Origin: Pseudomonas wuhanensis
GTDB lineage: Bacteria > Pseudomonadota > Gammaproteobacteria > Pseudomonadales > Pseudomonadaceae
DNA length: 64,000 bases
Direction of reading: 5' to 3'
Assembly: GCF_030687395.1 (NCBI RefSeq)
Contig: NZ_CP117430.1
Span: 4,092,001 to 4,156,000, forward strand
How positions within the stretch are numbered: position 1 is the first letter of the stretch; the number at the start of each line of letters is the position of its first letter. The notes below the pieces were generated by a model that was not told the origin of the DNA, made no database searches, and worked only from the letters and a program-made list of their open reading frames with translations. This document shows, piece after piece, positions 1 through 8,356 of this stretch. A program made the translations under genes and the position numbers.

Positions 1-455
1 GCGACCAGCAATGGCCATTGTTCGTTGCCAGGTTCTGCACGGGCCAACGCTTGGTAATGCTTGACCAGCAAGGCGCCGATCTCGCGGCCGTCCAGTTGCT
101 TGCGCCAGGTCGCACCCGCGTCACTGCTGTGCAATACCACACCGTCGCCGCCCACCGCCCAGCCTTGGGTGGCGGAAGGAAAACTCACGGCATTGAGGTC
201 GGCACTGACCGGCACCGCTGCCTGCTGCCAGTGTTTGCCGGCATCATCGGAATACAGAATGTGGCCACGCTGCCCGACTGCGACCAAACGCTCGCCGGCG
301 CGGGCCATGCCGGATAACGGGCTGTTGACGGCCAGGGCGCTGACCCTGGCCGGCAGATCCAGCACGTCGACATAACCGGACGCCTGGCTCAGGCCCTGCA
401 ACATTGCAAGCAGAGCGCCGAGCGCCAGCCGCAGATTTTTTTTGTACGAACACAT
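1..455 (-). CDS. Ycf48/BNR-repeat-like secreted protein, 5' part only
   Basis: The gene runs off the left edge; about 151 N-terminal codons are visible. The ATG at 455 follows an AGAGGA ribosome binding site. A hydrophobic signal segment (about residues 8-25) is followed by beta-propeller blades of the photosystem-assembly/Ycf48 type, seen as repeated patterns such as GHILYSDDAGKHW and GVVLHSSDAGATW. The family is presumed to fold as a propeller in the periplasm and to assist an envelope complex. In pseudomonads it usually lies downstream of DUF1302 and DUF1329 genes and before an RND exporter, which matches the two genes upstream here. Substrate unknown. Confidence 0.8.
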   Translation of the reverse strand, partial: MCSYKKNLRLALGALLAMLQGLSQASGYVDVLDLPARVSALAVNSPLSGMARAGERLVAVGQRGHILYSDDAGKHWQQAAVPVSADLNAVSFPSATQGWAVGGDGVVLHSSDAGATWRKQLDGREIGALLVKHYQALARAEPGNEQWPLLV

Positions 456-602
456 ACCGCGTCCTCTTCGGATAACCGCGCCGGGACACACGTCCGTGTG
501 CCTGACGTTCCAACCTGGGCGTGCGAAACGATCGGCACGCGCCGACCGTCGTGCGGTCCCCTGCCTGGCAGTGGACCGCACGGACGCTTTGTCACGGTTT
601 GC

Positions 603-1961
603 TTAGCGAATCCCGCTACCGGCCAGGGACTCGGGCGACCACTGCGCCTTGGAGAGCGGATCGATGTACTTGATGCCACCGTAAGGCCCGACCACGCCGT
701 TGATGTTGTAGGAGCCGCCCACCAGGTCGTAGATCATGAAGGGCGTGGAGTCCGGGATCTGCTTGTCGTAGCTCTGGCTGAGGAACGCGAAGGAGCCACG
801 GTACAGTTGACCACGGGCGTCGTATTGGTCAGAGGCCAGAGCGGTCCAGCTGTCTTCATCGAGGTAGAAGCGGCGCTTCTGATAGATGTGTCGGGCGCCG
901 GCCTTGAGGTTGCCTTCCACCACCCACACCCGGTGTTTTTCCCAGCGCACGTAATCCGGTGCCAGGTGATTGGCGGCGGTCAGCGACTTGGGGTCCTGGG
1001 CGTAAGTCAGCTTGTAGGTGTTGTACGGCACGATCATTTCCTGCTTGCCCACCAGCTTCCAGTCGTAGCGGTCCAGCGCACCGTTGAACACGAAAACATC
1101 GTCGTAGGTGCCCGCGCCAGCAGTGCCAGGGTTAGGCGTGTCGTAAGCCAGGTTAGGCGCCAGCTTGACCCGGCGCTGCCCAGGCAAGTATTGCCAGGCG
1201 CGGCGCGGTTGCTGCAGCGGGTTGGCGGCGTCCTTGAGCATCACCGCTTCACCGGCCCGGCGCGCAGGGCCGGTATAGGACAGTTTCATCTGGTAGTACA
1301 CGTCGGCGCTGCTGATCGGCTGCGCCAGGTTCTCGTAGATCGGATAGGAAATGAACGCCTGCCCGGTGGTCGCCAGGGTCGGCACGCCAGCGGAGTCGAC
1401 GTTCCAGGAGTCGTACTTGGAGTTGATGTTGACCCCCTGATAACGCAACAGGAAGTTCCACATCGCCTCGTTGCCCGACTGCGGAATCGGGAACGGCACG
1501 CCCGGCAGCACGTTATCGATGGCCAAACCACCTTCGAGGGACTTGGCGCCGCTGGCATTCTTCACGCCGTTGTCGAGGATGGCTTTGGGCAGCGAAACGG
1601 TACGGTGGGTCGGGTAGACATTGACGTGGAAGCTCGGGAAACGCTTGGCCAGTTCCGCCGTGGTTGCACTGAGCAGGCCCTTGTACTGATCGACGTTTTT
1701 GCCGTCGATCACCAGTAACGGTTTTTCGTTGGCGAAGGGATCCGGACGCATGCTGTCACCGGATTTGAAACTGGCCGGCGGTGTGGTCAGGCCACCGTCA
1801 TAGGCGGGGATGGAACCATCAGCGTTCCCGGCCTTTTCGGCGCCCACCAGGGTCAGGCTGCTGCCCAACTTGGCAGCGTCCTGGGTTGAAACAGCGGCCT
1901 GTGCCTGGGCGGCAAGGACCATGGCCAGCGAAGCAGCCAACACGGTTTTTGCGAATTTCAT
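603..1961 (-). CDS. DUF1329 family secreted protein
   Basis: 452 residues with a clear signal peptide (about residues 1-22, cleaved after AQA). The rest matches the DUF1329 pattern, including an SIPAYDGG-type N-terminal motif and aromatic-rich strands, and is thought to resemble lipoprotein-carrier (LolA/B-like) beta folds. It lies 41 bp downstream of the DUF1302 gene on the same strand and upstream of the Ycf48-like gene. Such trios are found with efflux or with uptake and degradation of hydrophobic compounds, so a role in moving a hydrophobic ligand through the periplasm is an inference. Confidence 0.85.
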   Translation of the reverse strand: MKFAKTVLAASLAMVLAAQAQAAVSTQDAAKLGSSLTLVGAEKAGNADGSIPAYDGGLTTPPASFKSGDSMRPDPFANEKPLLVIDGKNVDQYKGLLSATTAELAKRFPSFHVNVYPTHRTVSLPKAILDNGVKNASGAKSLEGGLAIDNVLPGVPFPIPQSGNEAMWNFLLRYQGVNINSKYDSWNVDSAGVPTLATTGQAFISYPIYENLAQPISSADVYYQMKLSYTGPARRAGEAVMLKDAANPLQQPRRAWQYLPGQRRVKLAPNLAYDTPNPGTAGAGTYDDVFVFNGALDRYDWKLVGKQEMIVPYNTYKLTYAQDPKSLTAANHLAPDYVRWEKHRVWVVEGNLKAGARHIYQKRRFYLDEDSWTALASDQYDARGQLYRGSFAFLSQSYDKQIPDSTPFMIYDLVGGSYNINGVVGPYGGIKYIDPLSKAQWSPESLAGSGIR

Positions 1962-2002
1962 CTTGTTATTCTCCTGCTTGCATTGAGCAAATCAGTGGTG
2001 AA

Positions 2003-4015
2003 TCAAAAAGTGGTTTTCATCGTCAGGTAAACGGCGCCACGGTCCTCAGTCGTGGCCCCACCACCGGAGAAGGCCGAGTAGCCGCCGCCGTAACACGCAT
2101 AGTTTTCATTGCCGCTAAAGGCATTGGGTGTGGAGCCGTCGCCGCTGCCGGCATTGGCTGCGCCGGTGCTCAAACCGCTGGCGTCGCACTTGTCGGTCTT
2201 GCCGAAGGAGTCCACGTACTTCAGGTCGACGAAGTATTTGTTGTACACAACGGCACCCACGCCCACGGCATAGTTGCCGGTGTCTTTGGCACCGCCACCG
2301 GACACTGGTGATACGCCGTCAAGGCCGACGTTGATGGACATTGGTGCGTTGAGGTCGACGCCGGGAAACACCTGGTACCAGGTCGGCGTAAAGTTGACCG
2401 CGATACCCCAGTTGTCCCGGGTCGGCTGGTCGATGCCGCGATAGGTGTCCTTGCCCTTGTAGAGCGCTTCGTTCTTGCTATCGAGCTTGAGCAGGTTGCT
2501 GTAGTACAACTCGGCGAGCAGGCTGGCCGAATCGAACACCGGTGTTTTCGGGAAGGTCATCAGGCCGTTGAGCGTCCAGTGCAAGGTGTCACCGGTGGCA
2601 CTCAGGCTGTCGCCCTTTTGCGGGGTGTCATAGATCACCCCGGTGGCCGCCGTGCGAGCCGGCAACAACCCAAGACCTGCGCCCAAACCCCGCGGCCCTG
2701 TCGAGCTGACAACCGCAGGAATACTGGCCAGCGGCATGTTGTGCCGAATGTTCAGGTCCGACCCCACACTGATACCGCCCACATCCTTGGACAGGCTCAG
2801 GCCGACGATCTGAATGTTGTCGGCATAGGCCAGTTGATAGGTGCTGGTGCTCAACGAATTGAGGGTGTTGACCACGGCCGGCACCATGCCGGCAGGTGCA
2901 GTGCCGTTGGGGTTGGCCGACGTCAGCCCGGTGGCGTTCAACCACGCTTGCGGCAGGATTTCCGAGGTATTGCGGTAGTAAACGCCGAGGGTGCCATCCA
3001 GCCAGGCCGGCGACCACTTGGCCATCACGCCCCAGTCACCGCGCTTGTCCGGCGTCAGGTCGTGACCGCGACGCACATTGGTCAGCCCGTTGCACGGCGC
3101 CAGACCACAACCCAGCGGACTGCCCGGCACCACGCCATTGGTGTTGCCCAGCAGGAACGACTGCGCACCGAAGCCGACCAGATCGGAACCGCCATAGTAA
3201 GTACCGGCTTCAGGCAGGCGCGCGGCGTCCCAATCGAGGAAATACTGGGCACCCACGGTCAACTCGGGATTGACCGTGAACGACATCGACAGCTGGTTAC
3301 GCGGAACAAACAGTTCCTTGGCTTCGGTACCCGGCGAGGCGGCCAGTTTGGCCAGGTCCAGGCCGGACTGGCCGTAGCTGATCGAGTGCACCGGGTTGAG
3401 GATGGTTTCACCCCAGAACACGTTGTGCTGGCCGGCCTTGACACTCAACAGCGACTCCTCGCCCACTTCGGTGCTGTAGAACACGAAGGCATCGAGGATT
3501 TCGCCGGATGGACCGGTGTAGTAACGCTGGGCGTAGTTGCTCAGGTGCGGGCTGCCGTTGCCGACATTGTCGCCGGTGACCCCGGCCAGGCGCGGATCGT
3601 TGGCGACCAGACCCGACCTTGCATCATTGCCGTTGACGAACGGGTTGGAATTGGAACCGGTGTTCTCGTAAGCCTTGTCGTACCAACTGGCGGCACTGAC
3701 ACGAAAACCCATGTGGTTCTGGTAGACCACATCCATTTCGGTCAACAGGTCAACACGGTTGGTGATGTTGGTTCCGGCCTTGCGGAAGTTGTAGTCGCCG
3801 TCGTTGTTGTTCGGCGTTGCCAGCATGCGTTTGTCAGCGCTTTCGGTGCGTACGCCGTAGTTGTACTTCACGGTGTTATCCAGACGTACGGTCCAGTCCG
3901 GGTTACCTGTGTCGAGCTCGACCGCCTGCGCGACCGGCACGGCGGCGGCCAGGATGGCCGAGGCCAACAAGGTGTAACGCGAGGGTGCGAATCCGTGACT
4001 CTTATTGTTGTGCAT
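2003..4015 (-). CDS. DUF1302 family outer-membrane beta-barrel protein
   Basis: 670 residues. A signal peptide (residues 1 to about 31, ending in VAQA) is followed by a mature N-terminus starting VELDTGN and a long beta-rich body. The last residue is phenylalanine (MKTTF), as in outer-membrane barrels. DUF1302 proteins are predicted porins co-occurring with DUF1329. First gene of the DUF1302-DUF1329-Ycf48 unit; its ATG at 4015 faces away from the hydrolase gene lying upstream on the same strand. Ligand unknown. Confidence 0.85.
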   Translation of the reverse strand: MHNNKSHGFAPSRYTLLASAILAAAVPVAQAVELDTGNPDWTVRLDNTVKYNYGVRTESADKRMLATPNNNDGDYNFRKAGTNITNRVDLLTEMDVVYQNHMGFRVSAASWYDKAYENTGSNSNPFVNGNDARSGLVANDPRLAGVTGDNVGNGSPHLSNYAQRYYTGPSGEILDAFVFYSTEVGEESLLSVKAGQHNVFWGETILNPVHSISYGQSGLDLAKLAASPGTEAKELFVPRNQLSMSFTVNPELTVGAQYFLDWDAARLPEAGTYYGGSDLVGFGAQSFLLGNTNGVVPGSPLGCGLAPCNGLTNVRRGHDLTPDKRGDWGVMAKWSPAWLDGTLGVYYRNTSEILPQAWLNATGLTSANPNGTAPAGMVPAVVNTLNSLSTSTYQLAYADNIQIVGLSLSKDVGGISVGSDLNIRHNMPLASIPAVVSSTGPRGLGAGLGLLPARTAATGVIYDTPQKGDSLSATGDTLHWTLNGLMTFPKTPVFDSASLLAELYYSNLLKLDSKNEALYKGKDTYRGIDQPTRDNWGIAVNFTPTWYQVFPGVDLNAPMSINVGLDGVSPVSGGGAKDTGNYAVGVGAVVYNKYFVDLKYVDSFGKTDKCDASGLSTGAANAGSGDGSTPNAFSGNENYACYGGGYSAFSGGGATTEDRGAVYLTMKTTF

Positions 4016-4142
4016 TGCGTTGTCTCCGCCTTTTGTATTTGTTTTAAGCGCAGCCGCCCTCGCGCAACCCCTTGTTCCAGGGGTTTACGTTTTTCAGGAG
4101 TGGGGGCAAATGCCGGATGGCTGGGGCCAACCGGCGCCTGAA

Positions 4143-4709
4143 TTAGCGATCCAGTTCCAGGATGAGTGCTTCGGCTTGAGGCCAGTGGCCAAAGCCTGCA
4201 GCTGGATTGAGATGACCCACCTCGCCCATATTGAGCAGTTCACTGCCCCAGCCTTCAGCCAGGCGAGTGGCAGCGTCCAGGCTGGCAAGGTGGTCGTTGG
4301 TACTGGCGGCCACCAGGCTGCGGAACGGCAGTGGCCCTTTTGGCAGAGGGCTCCAACCCTGGGTACGCAGGGTTTCAGCGGATGGGTAGCCTTGCGGCCA
4401 ATCAGCATCGAGATCCGGAGGCGTCGCCAGCAGCGCACCCTTGATTGGCCGACGGTGCTGCGCCGCCCAGTGCGCGACCATCAGCACTCCGGCGCTGTGA
4501 GCAACCAGAATCACCGGCCCGTCGATCTGCTCCAGCGCGTGCTGAATCGCTTCGACCCGCTTGGCGCAATCGAGCTTGTCGGTTTCCAGCGGCGGCACAC
4601 TGCGCACCTTGCAGAGCCTTGCCTCAAGCAGCGTTTGCCAATGCTCGGCAACGTGCTCGCGCAGGCCCGGTACGATCAGAACGGTTGCGGCAGTTAGCAG
4701 TTTGTCCAC
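4143..4709 (-). CDS. RBBP9/YdeN-type alpha/beta serine hydrolase
   Basis: 188 residues, starting with GTG at 4709 behind an AAGG ribosome binding site. The short family length fits RBBP9/YdeN hydrolases. The catalytic triad can be read as S72 in the nucleophile elbow AHSAG, D139 in STNDH and H166 in GEVGHLNPA. No signal peptide, so cytoplasmic. It is the first gene on its strand here and precedes the DUF1302 gene by 127 bp; a short inverted repeat in that gap (4066-4085) suggests separate expression. Substrate cannot be told. Confidence 0.85.
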   Translation of the reverse strand: MDKLLTAATVLIVPGLREHVAEHWQTLLEARLCKVRSVPPLETDKLDCAKRVEAIQHALEQIDGPVILVAHSAGVLMVAHWAAQHRRPIKGALLATPPDLDADWPQGYPSAETLRTQGWSPLPKGPLPFRSLVAASTNDHLASLDAATRLAEGWGSELLNMGEVGHLNPAAGFGHWPQAEALILELDR

Positions 4710-5065
4710 TTCAACACCTTCGCTTTCTCGATGACTCGACTGGCTCTATTGGCCAGGGGCTTTTTGTAGGACTGACATTAAAGAGCGCCCACCCGGGGCG
4801 CTTTTCATTGGACGTCAGGCACTTTTCTTTTCATGACAAATTTCCAGGGATCGGCACGCGCCGACCATTGGTCGTAAATCCCGGCAGGTTCTCTGCGGGT
4901 CACTGTAATCAAGGGGTGAGCGTTGATTGCTCGACGACAACGGAGGTGATTCTGGAAAGAATTGGGCGAGCGCCCTCGACAACCTCACAACTGTTCAATT
5001 GCTGATGTGCTGGATATAGTCGCCACGCTCATTTGAATCGCAACCGGCCCAGGAAAGACCTTCGC
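4710..5065. other. Intergenic region with an orphan hairpin terminator
   Basis: 356 bp between the divergently read hydrolase and AraC genes. Positions 4780-4805 hold a 7-bp stem (AGCGCCC/GGGCGCT) followed by four T on the + strand and preceded by AAAG, so it could end transcripts in either direction. No gene is seen that would need it. The remainder should hold the promoters of both flanking genes; no clear operator was seen. Confidence 0.5.
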
Positions 5066-6118
5066 ATGCCCAAGCTCGTTCGCGCCGCCGTCTTGACCAA
5101 CTACCTGGAGGTCACCCAATACCTGGGGTTCAACCCGCGCGATGTGCTGGCTAGCGTCGGCCTGAGCAAAGCCCTGTTGCAAGCGCCCGAACACCGCATC
5201 CCCATCGATGCCGCCGTACGCCTGCTGGAAGATTCGGCCGCCGCCAGTGGCTGCCAGAGCTTCGGCCTGAGCATGGCCGAGTCGCGTCAGCTCTCGGACT
5301 TCGGTGTGGTCAGCCTGCTGCTCAGCCACCAGCGAACGCTGCGTGATGCGTTGCAAGTGTTGGTGCATTACCGTCATCTGATGAACGACTCGCTGGCCCT
5401 CTTCATCGAAGAGGCCGGCAAGATGGTGATTATTCGCGAGGAGGTGGTTACTGAATCGCCGATGCCCTGCCGACAAGCCAATGAACTGGCCATCGGGGTG
5501 ATGTTCCGCCTGTGCGCCGCCCTGCTCGGTACCCACTGGCACCCTTACAGCGTCAACTTCACGCACCAGCCTCCCGACAACCTGCAACTGCATCGCCGCC
5601 TGTTTGGTTGCAAGCTGGAATTCGGCAGCGAGTTCAACGGCATTGTCTGCTCCGACGCCAGCCTCGACGTGACCAACCCCAATGCCGACCCGGCCATGGC
5701 GCGCTACGCCCAGAGTTACCTCGACTCGCTGCTGAGTCATGAGGGCCCATCGATGCTGTTCGAGGTGCGCAAAGCCATCTACCTGCTGCTGCCGATGGGG
5801 CGCGCCACCATCGAGCAGATCGCCCAGACCCAGGGCATGAACGTACGCACCCTGCAACGTCGCCTGAAAGACGACGGCTGCGCCTTCAACGACCTGATCA
5901 ACGACGTGCGTCGCGACCTGGTGTTGCGCTACCTGGAAAACCCGAATTATTCGTTGGGGCGCATTGCCGACATGCTCGGCTACTCCATGGCGAGTTCCTT
6001 CACACGCTGGTTCATCACCCAGTTCGGCATGCCGCCCGCCGCATGGCGCAGCGCGCAAAAGCACACCGCCAAGGCACCGCCGGACCTGACCACCCTGCCC
6101 GGCTCCATCGAACCCTGA
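5066..6118 (+). CDS. AraC family transcriptional regulator (arabinose-binding-domain-2 type)
   Basis: 350 residues from the ATG at 5066, which has AGGAAAG eight bases upstream; the longer reading from 5033 lacks a site. The N-terminal half (about 20-205) matches the ligand-sensing domain of OruR/ArgR-like AraC proteins. The C-terminal part (about 235-335) holds the two helix-turn-helix motifs, with ATIEQIAQTQGMNVRTLQRRL and the second ending GYSMASSFTRWF. Divergent from the hydrolase/DUF1302 side and convergent with the YeiH operon, so its target is most likely the envelope cluster to its left, an inference from position. Confidence 0.85.
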   Translation: MPKLVRAAVLTNYLEVTQYLGFNPRDVLASVGLSKALLQAPEHRIPIDAAVRLLEDSAAASGCQSFGLSMAESRQLSDFGVVSLLLSHQRTLRDALQVLVHYRHLMNDSLALFIEEAGKMVIIREEVVTESPMPCRQANELAIGVMFRLCAALLGTHWHPYSVNFTHQPPDNLQLHRRLFGCKLEFGSEFNGIVCSDASLDVTNPNADPAMARYAQSYLDSLLSHEGPSMLFEVRKAIYLLLPMGRATIEQIAQTQGMNVRTLQRRLKDDGCAFNDLINDVRRDLVLRYLENPNYSLGRIADMLGYSMASSFTRWFITQFGMPPAAWRSAQKHTAKAPPDLTTLPGSIEP

Positions 6119-6145
6119 ACCGGACGCAACAGACGCTGGGCATGC

Positions 6146-6180
6146 AAAAAAAAAGCGGCGACTGCTGGTACAGTCGCCGC
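6146..6180 (-). terminator. Rho-independent terminator on the minus strand
   Basis: A perfect 10-bp stem GCGGCGACTG/CAGTCGCCGC (6155-6180, 6-base loop) is preceded on the + strand by nine A, which become a U run on the minus strand. It would end the yeiH operon transcript after it has read through the REP doublet. Confidence 0.8.
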
Positions 6181-6187
6181 AAAAGAA

Positions 6188-6206
6188 CCGGTGTCTGTGA
6201 CACCGG
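6188..6206. repeat. Short 8-bp inverted repeat
   Basis: CCGGTGTC, a 3-base loop, then GACACCGG. It lies between the terminator and the REP doublet. No T run; role unknown. Confidence 0.5.
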
Positions 6207-6215
6207 CGAGGAGTC

Positions 6216-6350
6216 CTGCGGCGAGGGAGCTTGCTCCCGCTGGGGTGCGAAGCGCCCCTCTTCCAAGGCCACTGCATTTTTTCAGAAAGTACGCGGCGAC
6301 GGTTTTGGGGCTGCTTCGCACCCCAGCGGGAGCAAGCTCCCTCGCCACAG
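6216..6350. repeat. REP doublet (REPIN), subtype with GAGGGAGCTTGCTCCC
   Basis: Two REP units in inverted orientation: the left arm CTGCGGCGAGGGAGCTTGC is mirrored by the right arm ending GCAAGCTCCCTCGCCACAG. Each carries its own small palindrome (GGGAGCTTGCTCCC). The arms extend through GGGGTGCGAAGC / GCTTCGCACCCC. This is a different REP subtype from the four others in this window. Confidence 0.85.
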
Positions 6351-6360
6351 TTTTGTGTGC

Positions 6361-7371
6361 CTACATTCCCCAGCGCAGCAGCAACAGCACCAGCACGACA
6401 AGGAACACCGTCTCCCCCACCATCAGCAGGATCGGCTTGATGCCCACCGCCGCCAACTCCTTGAGCTGGGTCTTCATGCCCAGGGCACTGATGGAAACCA
6501 CCAGGCACCAGCGCGACAATTCATTGACCGAACCCTGCACCACCGGGGCTATCCAACCGGTGCTGTTGATACAGGCCAGAATCAGAAACCCGACCGCAAA
6601 CCATGGCAGCAGCGGCGGTCGTTTGCCAGCCGGGTCGGCGCCCTGCATACGGGTAATCATCGCGGCGCAGACGATCACCGGCAGCAGCATGGCAACGCGC
6701 ATCAGCTTGATCACCGTGGCCGTATCGCCGGTCTCGGTCGACATGCTGTAACCGGCACCGACCACCTGGGCGACATCATGGATGGTCGCCCCCAAGAACA
6801 CGCCCGCCACTTGTGGCGACAACGATAGCCAGTTGGCAATCATCGGGTACACGATCATCGCCAGGGTCGACAGCGCCGACACTCCGATCACCGTGAATAA
6901 TGTCGCGCGTTCTTTCTGCGGATGGTTGGGCAATGCCGCCGCCAGCGCCAACGCCGCCGATGCACCACAAATCGCGGTGGCCCCACCGGTGAGCATGCCG
7001 AACAAACGCTGGAATCCCAGGGCCTTGGCCGCGATCACCGAGACGCCAATCGTCACCACCACCACAATCACCACCAGCGCTACAGGCTTCCAGCCCAGCG
7101 CGGCAATCTGTTCGAGCGTGATGCGCATGCCCAGCAACGCCACGCCAATGCGCAACACCGTGCGGGCCGTGAATTCGATGCCGGCCTTGCAGGCGCCGTC
7201 ACCGGCCAGGAAGTTCAGCGCCATGCCCAACAACAAGGCAAACAGCATCACCGGCGCGCCGTAATGCTCGGACAAAAAGGACGCGGCCGCCGCCACGATC
7301 AGGCTGACGACAAAACCCGGCGCCAGTTCGCGCGTTCGGCTATGGATACGGGTAAGCGCGATAGCGCTCAT
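6361..7371 (-). CDS. YeiH/UPF0324 family putative sulfate exporter
   Basis: 336 residues, about ten membrane helices. Start taken at the ATG at 7371, which overlaps the stop of the Rieske gene (ATGA), so the two are translationally coupled. Signature stretches include LLGMALNFLAG, LLGMRITLEQI, GGATAICGASAAL and FLGATIHDVAQVVGAGY, typical of the YeiH family. The family is annotated as a sulfate exporter, with related proteins seen in taurine/sulfonate loci. Being in one operon with a TauD-type dioxygenase, it may export an inorganic end product such as sulfite or sulfate; that link is inference. Confidence 0.85.
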   Translation of the reverse strand: MSAIALTRIHSRTRELAPGFVVSLIVAAAASFLSEHYGAPVMLFALLLGMALNFLAGDGACKAGIEFTARTVLRIGVALLGMRITLEQIAALGWKPVALVVIVVVVTIGVSVIAAKALGFQRLFGMLTGGATAICGASAALALAAALPNHPQKERATLFTVIGVSALSTLAMIVYPMIANWLSLSPQVAGVFLGATIHDVAQVVGAGYSMSTETGDTATVIKLMRVAMLLPVIVCAAMITRMQGADPAGKRPPLLPWFAVGFLILACINSTGWIAPVVQGSVNELSRWCLVVSISALGMKTQLKELAAVGIKPILLMVGETVFLVVLVLLLLRWGM

Positions 7372-7694
7372 GGCACGGACTCCTCGGGAACGATAACGAT
7401 GAATGCCTGGCCGTCGATGATCTCGACCGGGTAGTTGGCGACTTTGAGCTGGGTTGAATTGAGCAAGTAACCGCTGCGCAGATCGAAGCGCAGGCCATGG
7501 GCGCAGCACTGAATCACCCGCCCCTCAAGGCGCCCGCCACACAGCGAGGCGCCTTGGTGCGGGCAACTGTCGTCAATGGCGAACAGGTCACCTTCAACGT
7601 TGAATAACGCCAGACTTTTGCCATCGAATTCGAACAGCGCACGACCACCCGCCTGCGGGAGTTTTCCGGCAGGCACAGGGACACGATGGCTCAT
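7368..7694 (-). CDS. Rieske [2Fe-2S] ferredoxin-like protein
   Basis: 108 residues. Start chosen at ATG 7694 because it overlaps the upstream stop (ATGA) like its neighbours. The two cluster-binding motifs are CPH (C44, H46) and C63-x2-H66 in CCAHG. No signal peptide or membrane segment. Short stand-alone Rieske proteins donate electrons to oxygenases; no partner Rieske oxygenase is visible in the window, so its partner is unknown. Sandwiched by 4-base overlaps on both sides. Confidence 0.9.
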   Translation of the reverse strand: MSHRVPVPAGKLPQAGGRALFEFDGKSLALFNVEGDLFAIDDSCPHQGASLCGGRLEGRVIQCCAHGLRFDLRSGYLLNSTQLKVANYPVEIIDGQAFIVIVPEESVP

Positions 7695-8356
7695 ACCGGT
7701 TGCCACCCGCGATGACTTTCAAGCAAGGCCTCGCACATGGCGGCAAGTAGTGCCTCGGCAGGTTGTGCGCCCACCATCGTCAGGCGATGGTCGAACTGAA
7801 AACTGGGCACGCCACTGGCGGCTCCCGCCTCGTTGCCGACGTAAGGATCACCGTCGCCTTGCAGGAAGGAGACCATGGCATCAGGGTCGAAACCACACGA
7901 CTGGGCGATGGCGAGCAAGGTCTCCTGGCAGCCCAGATCTTCACCCAACTGAAAATAGGCCGCGAACAAACGCTCAAGCAAAACATCGCATTGGGCGCTA
8001 TTGCCCAGTACGCTCGCACGCTCCAGCAAGCGATGGGCGTCGGCGGTATTGGGCATGCGGGCGATGCGGCTCAAATCGATGGGCACACCCACCGCCATCG
8101 CAGCCTGCTGCACCTGGGCCTGGCGCATCGCTACGGCTTCAGGACTGCCCAGACGCTTGAGGTAAAAATCGGCGAAAACCCCACCCAGTGCCGGCAGCTG
8201 CGGCAGCAATTGCACCCCGTGCCACACCGTCGTGATTTCCACGTCGGGCTGCTGTAATCGCAGCAGGTCTTGCGCGCGCTCCAGTTGACGCTTGCCGATC
8301 AGGCACCACGGGCAGATGAAATCGAAAAACACATCAATACGTAAACGACCACTCAT
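7691..8356 (-). CDS. DsbA-family (FrnE-like) thiol oxidoreductase
   Basis: 221 residues from ATG 8356, overlapping the MFS stop by four bases. Thioredoxin fold with CPWC at 15-18 after VFFDFI, and the cis-proline segment ASGVPSFQF near the C-terminus. No signal peptide, so a cytoplasmic FrnE/2-hydroxychromene-2-carboxylate isomerase-like member rather than periplasmic DsbA. In this setting it may act on a glutathione adduct or a thiol intermediate of the pathway; no direct evidence. Confidence 0.85.
   Translation of the reverse strand: MSGRLRIDVFFDFICPWCLIGKRQLERAQDLLRLQQPDVEITTVWHGVQLLPQLPALGGVFADFYLKRLGSPEAVAMRQAQVQQAAMAVGVPIDLSRIARMPNTADAHRLLERASVLGNSAQCDVLLERLFAAYFQLGEDLGCQETLLAIAQSCGFDPDAMVSFLQGDGDPYVGNEAGAASGVPSFQFDHRLTMVGAQPAEALLAAMCEALLESHRGWQPV

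Noticed and set aside
4066..4085. AACCCCT/AGGGGTT inverted repeat between the hydrolase and DUF1302 genes
   Set aside because: No U run in the minus direction, the only direction in which a terminator would make sense; kept only as a remark.
498..4141. Long + strand frames opposite the DUF1329 and DUF1302 genes
   Set aside because: Antisense shadows; the minus-strand genes have signal peptides, ribosome binding sites and family motifs.
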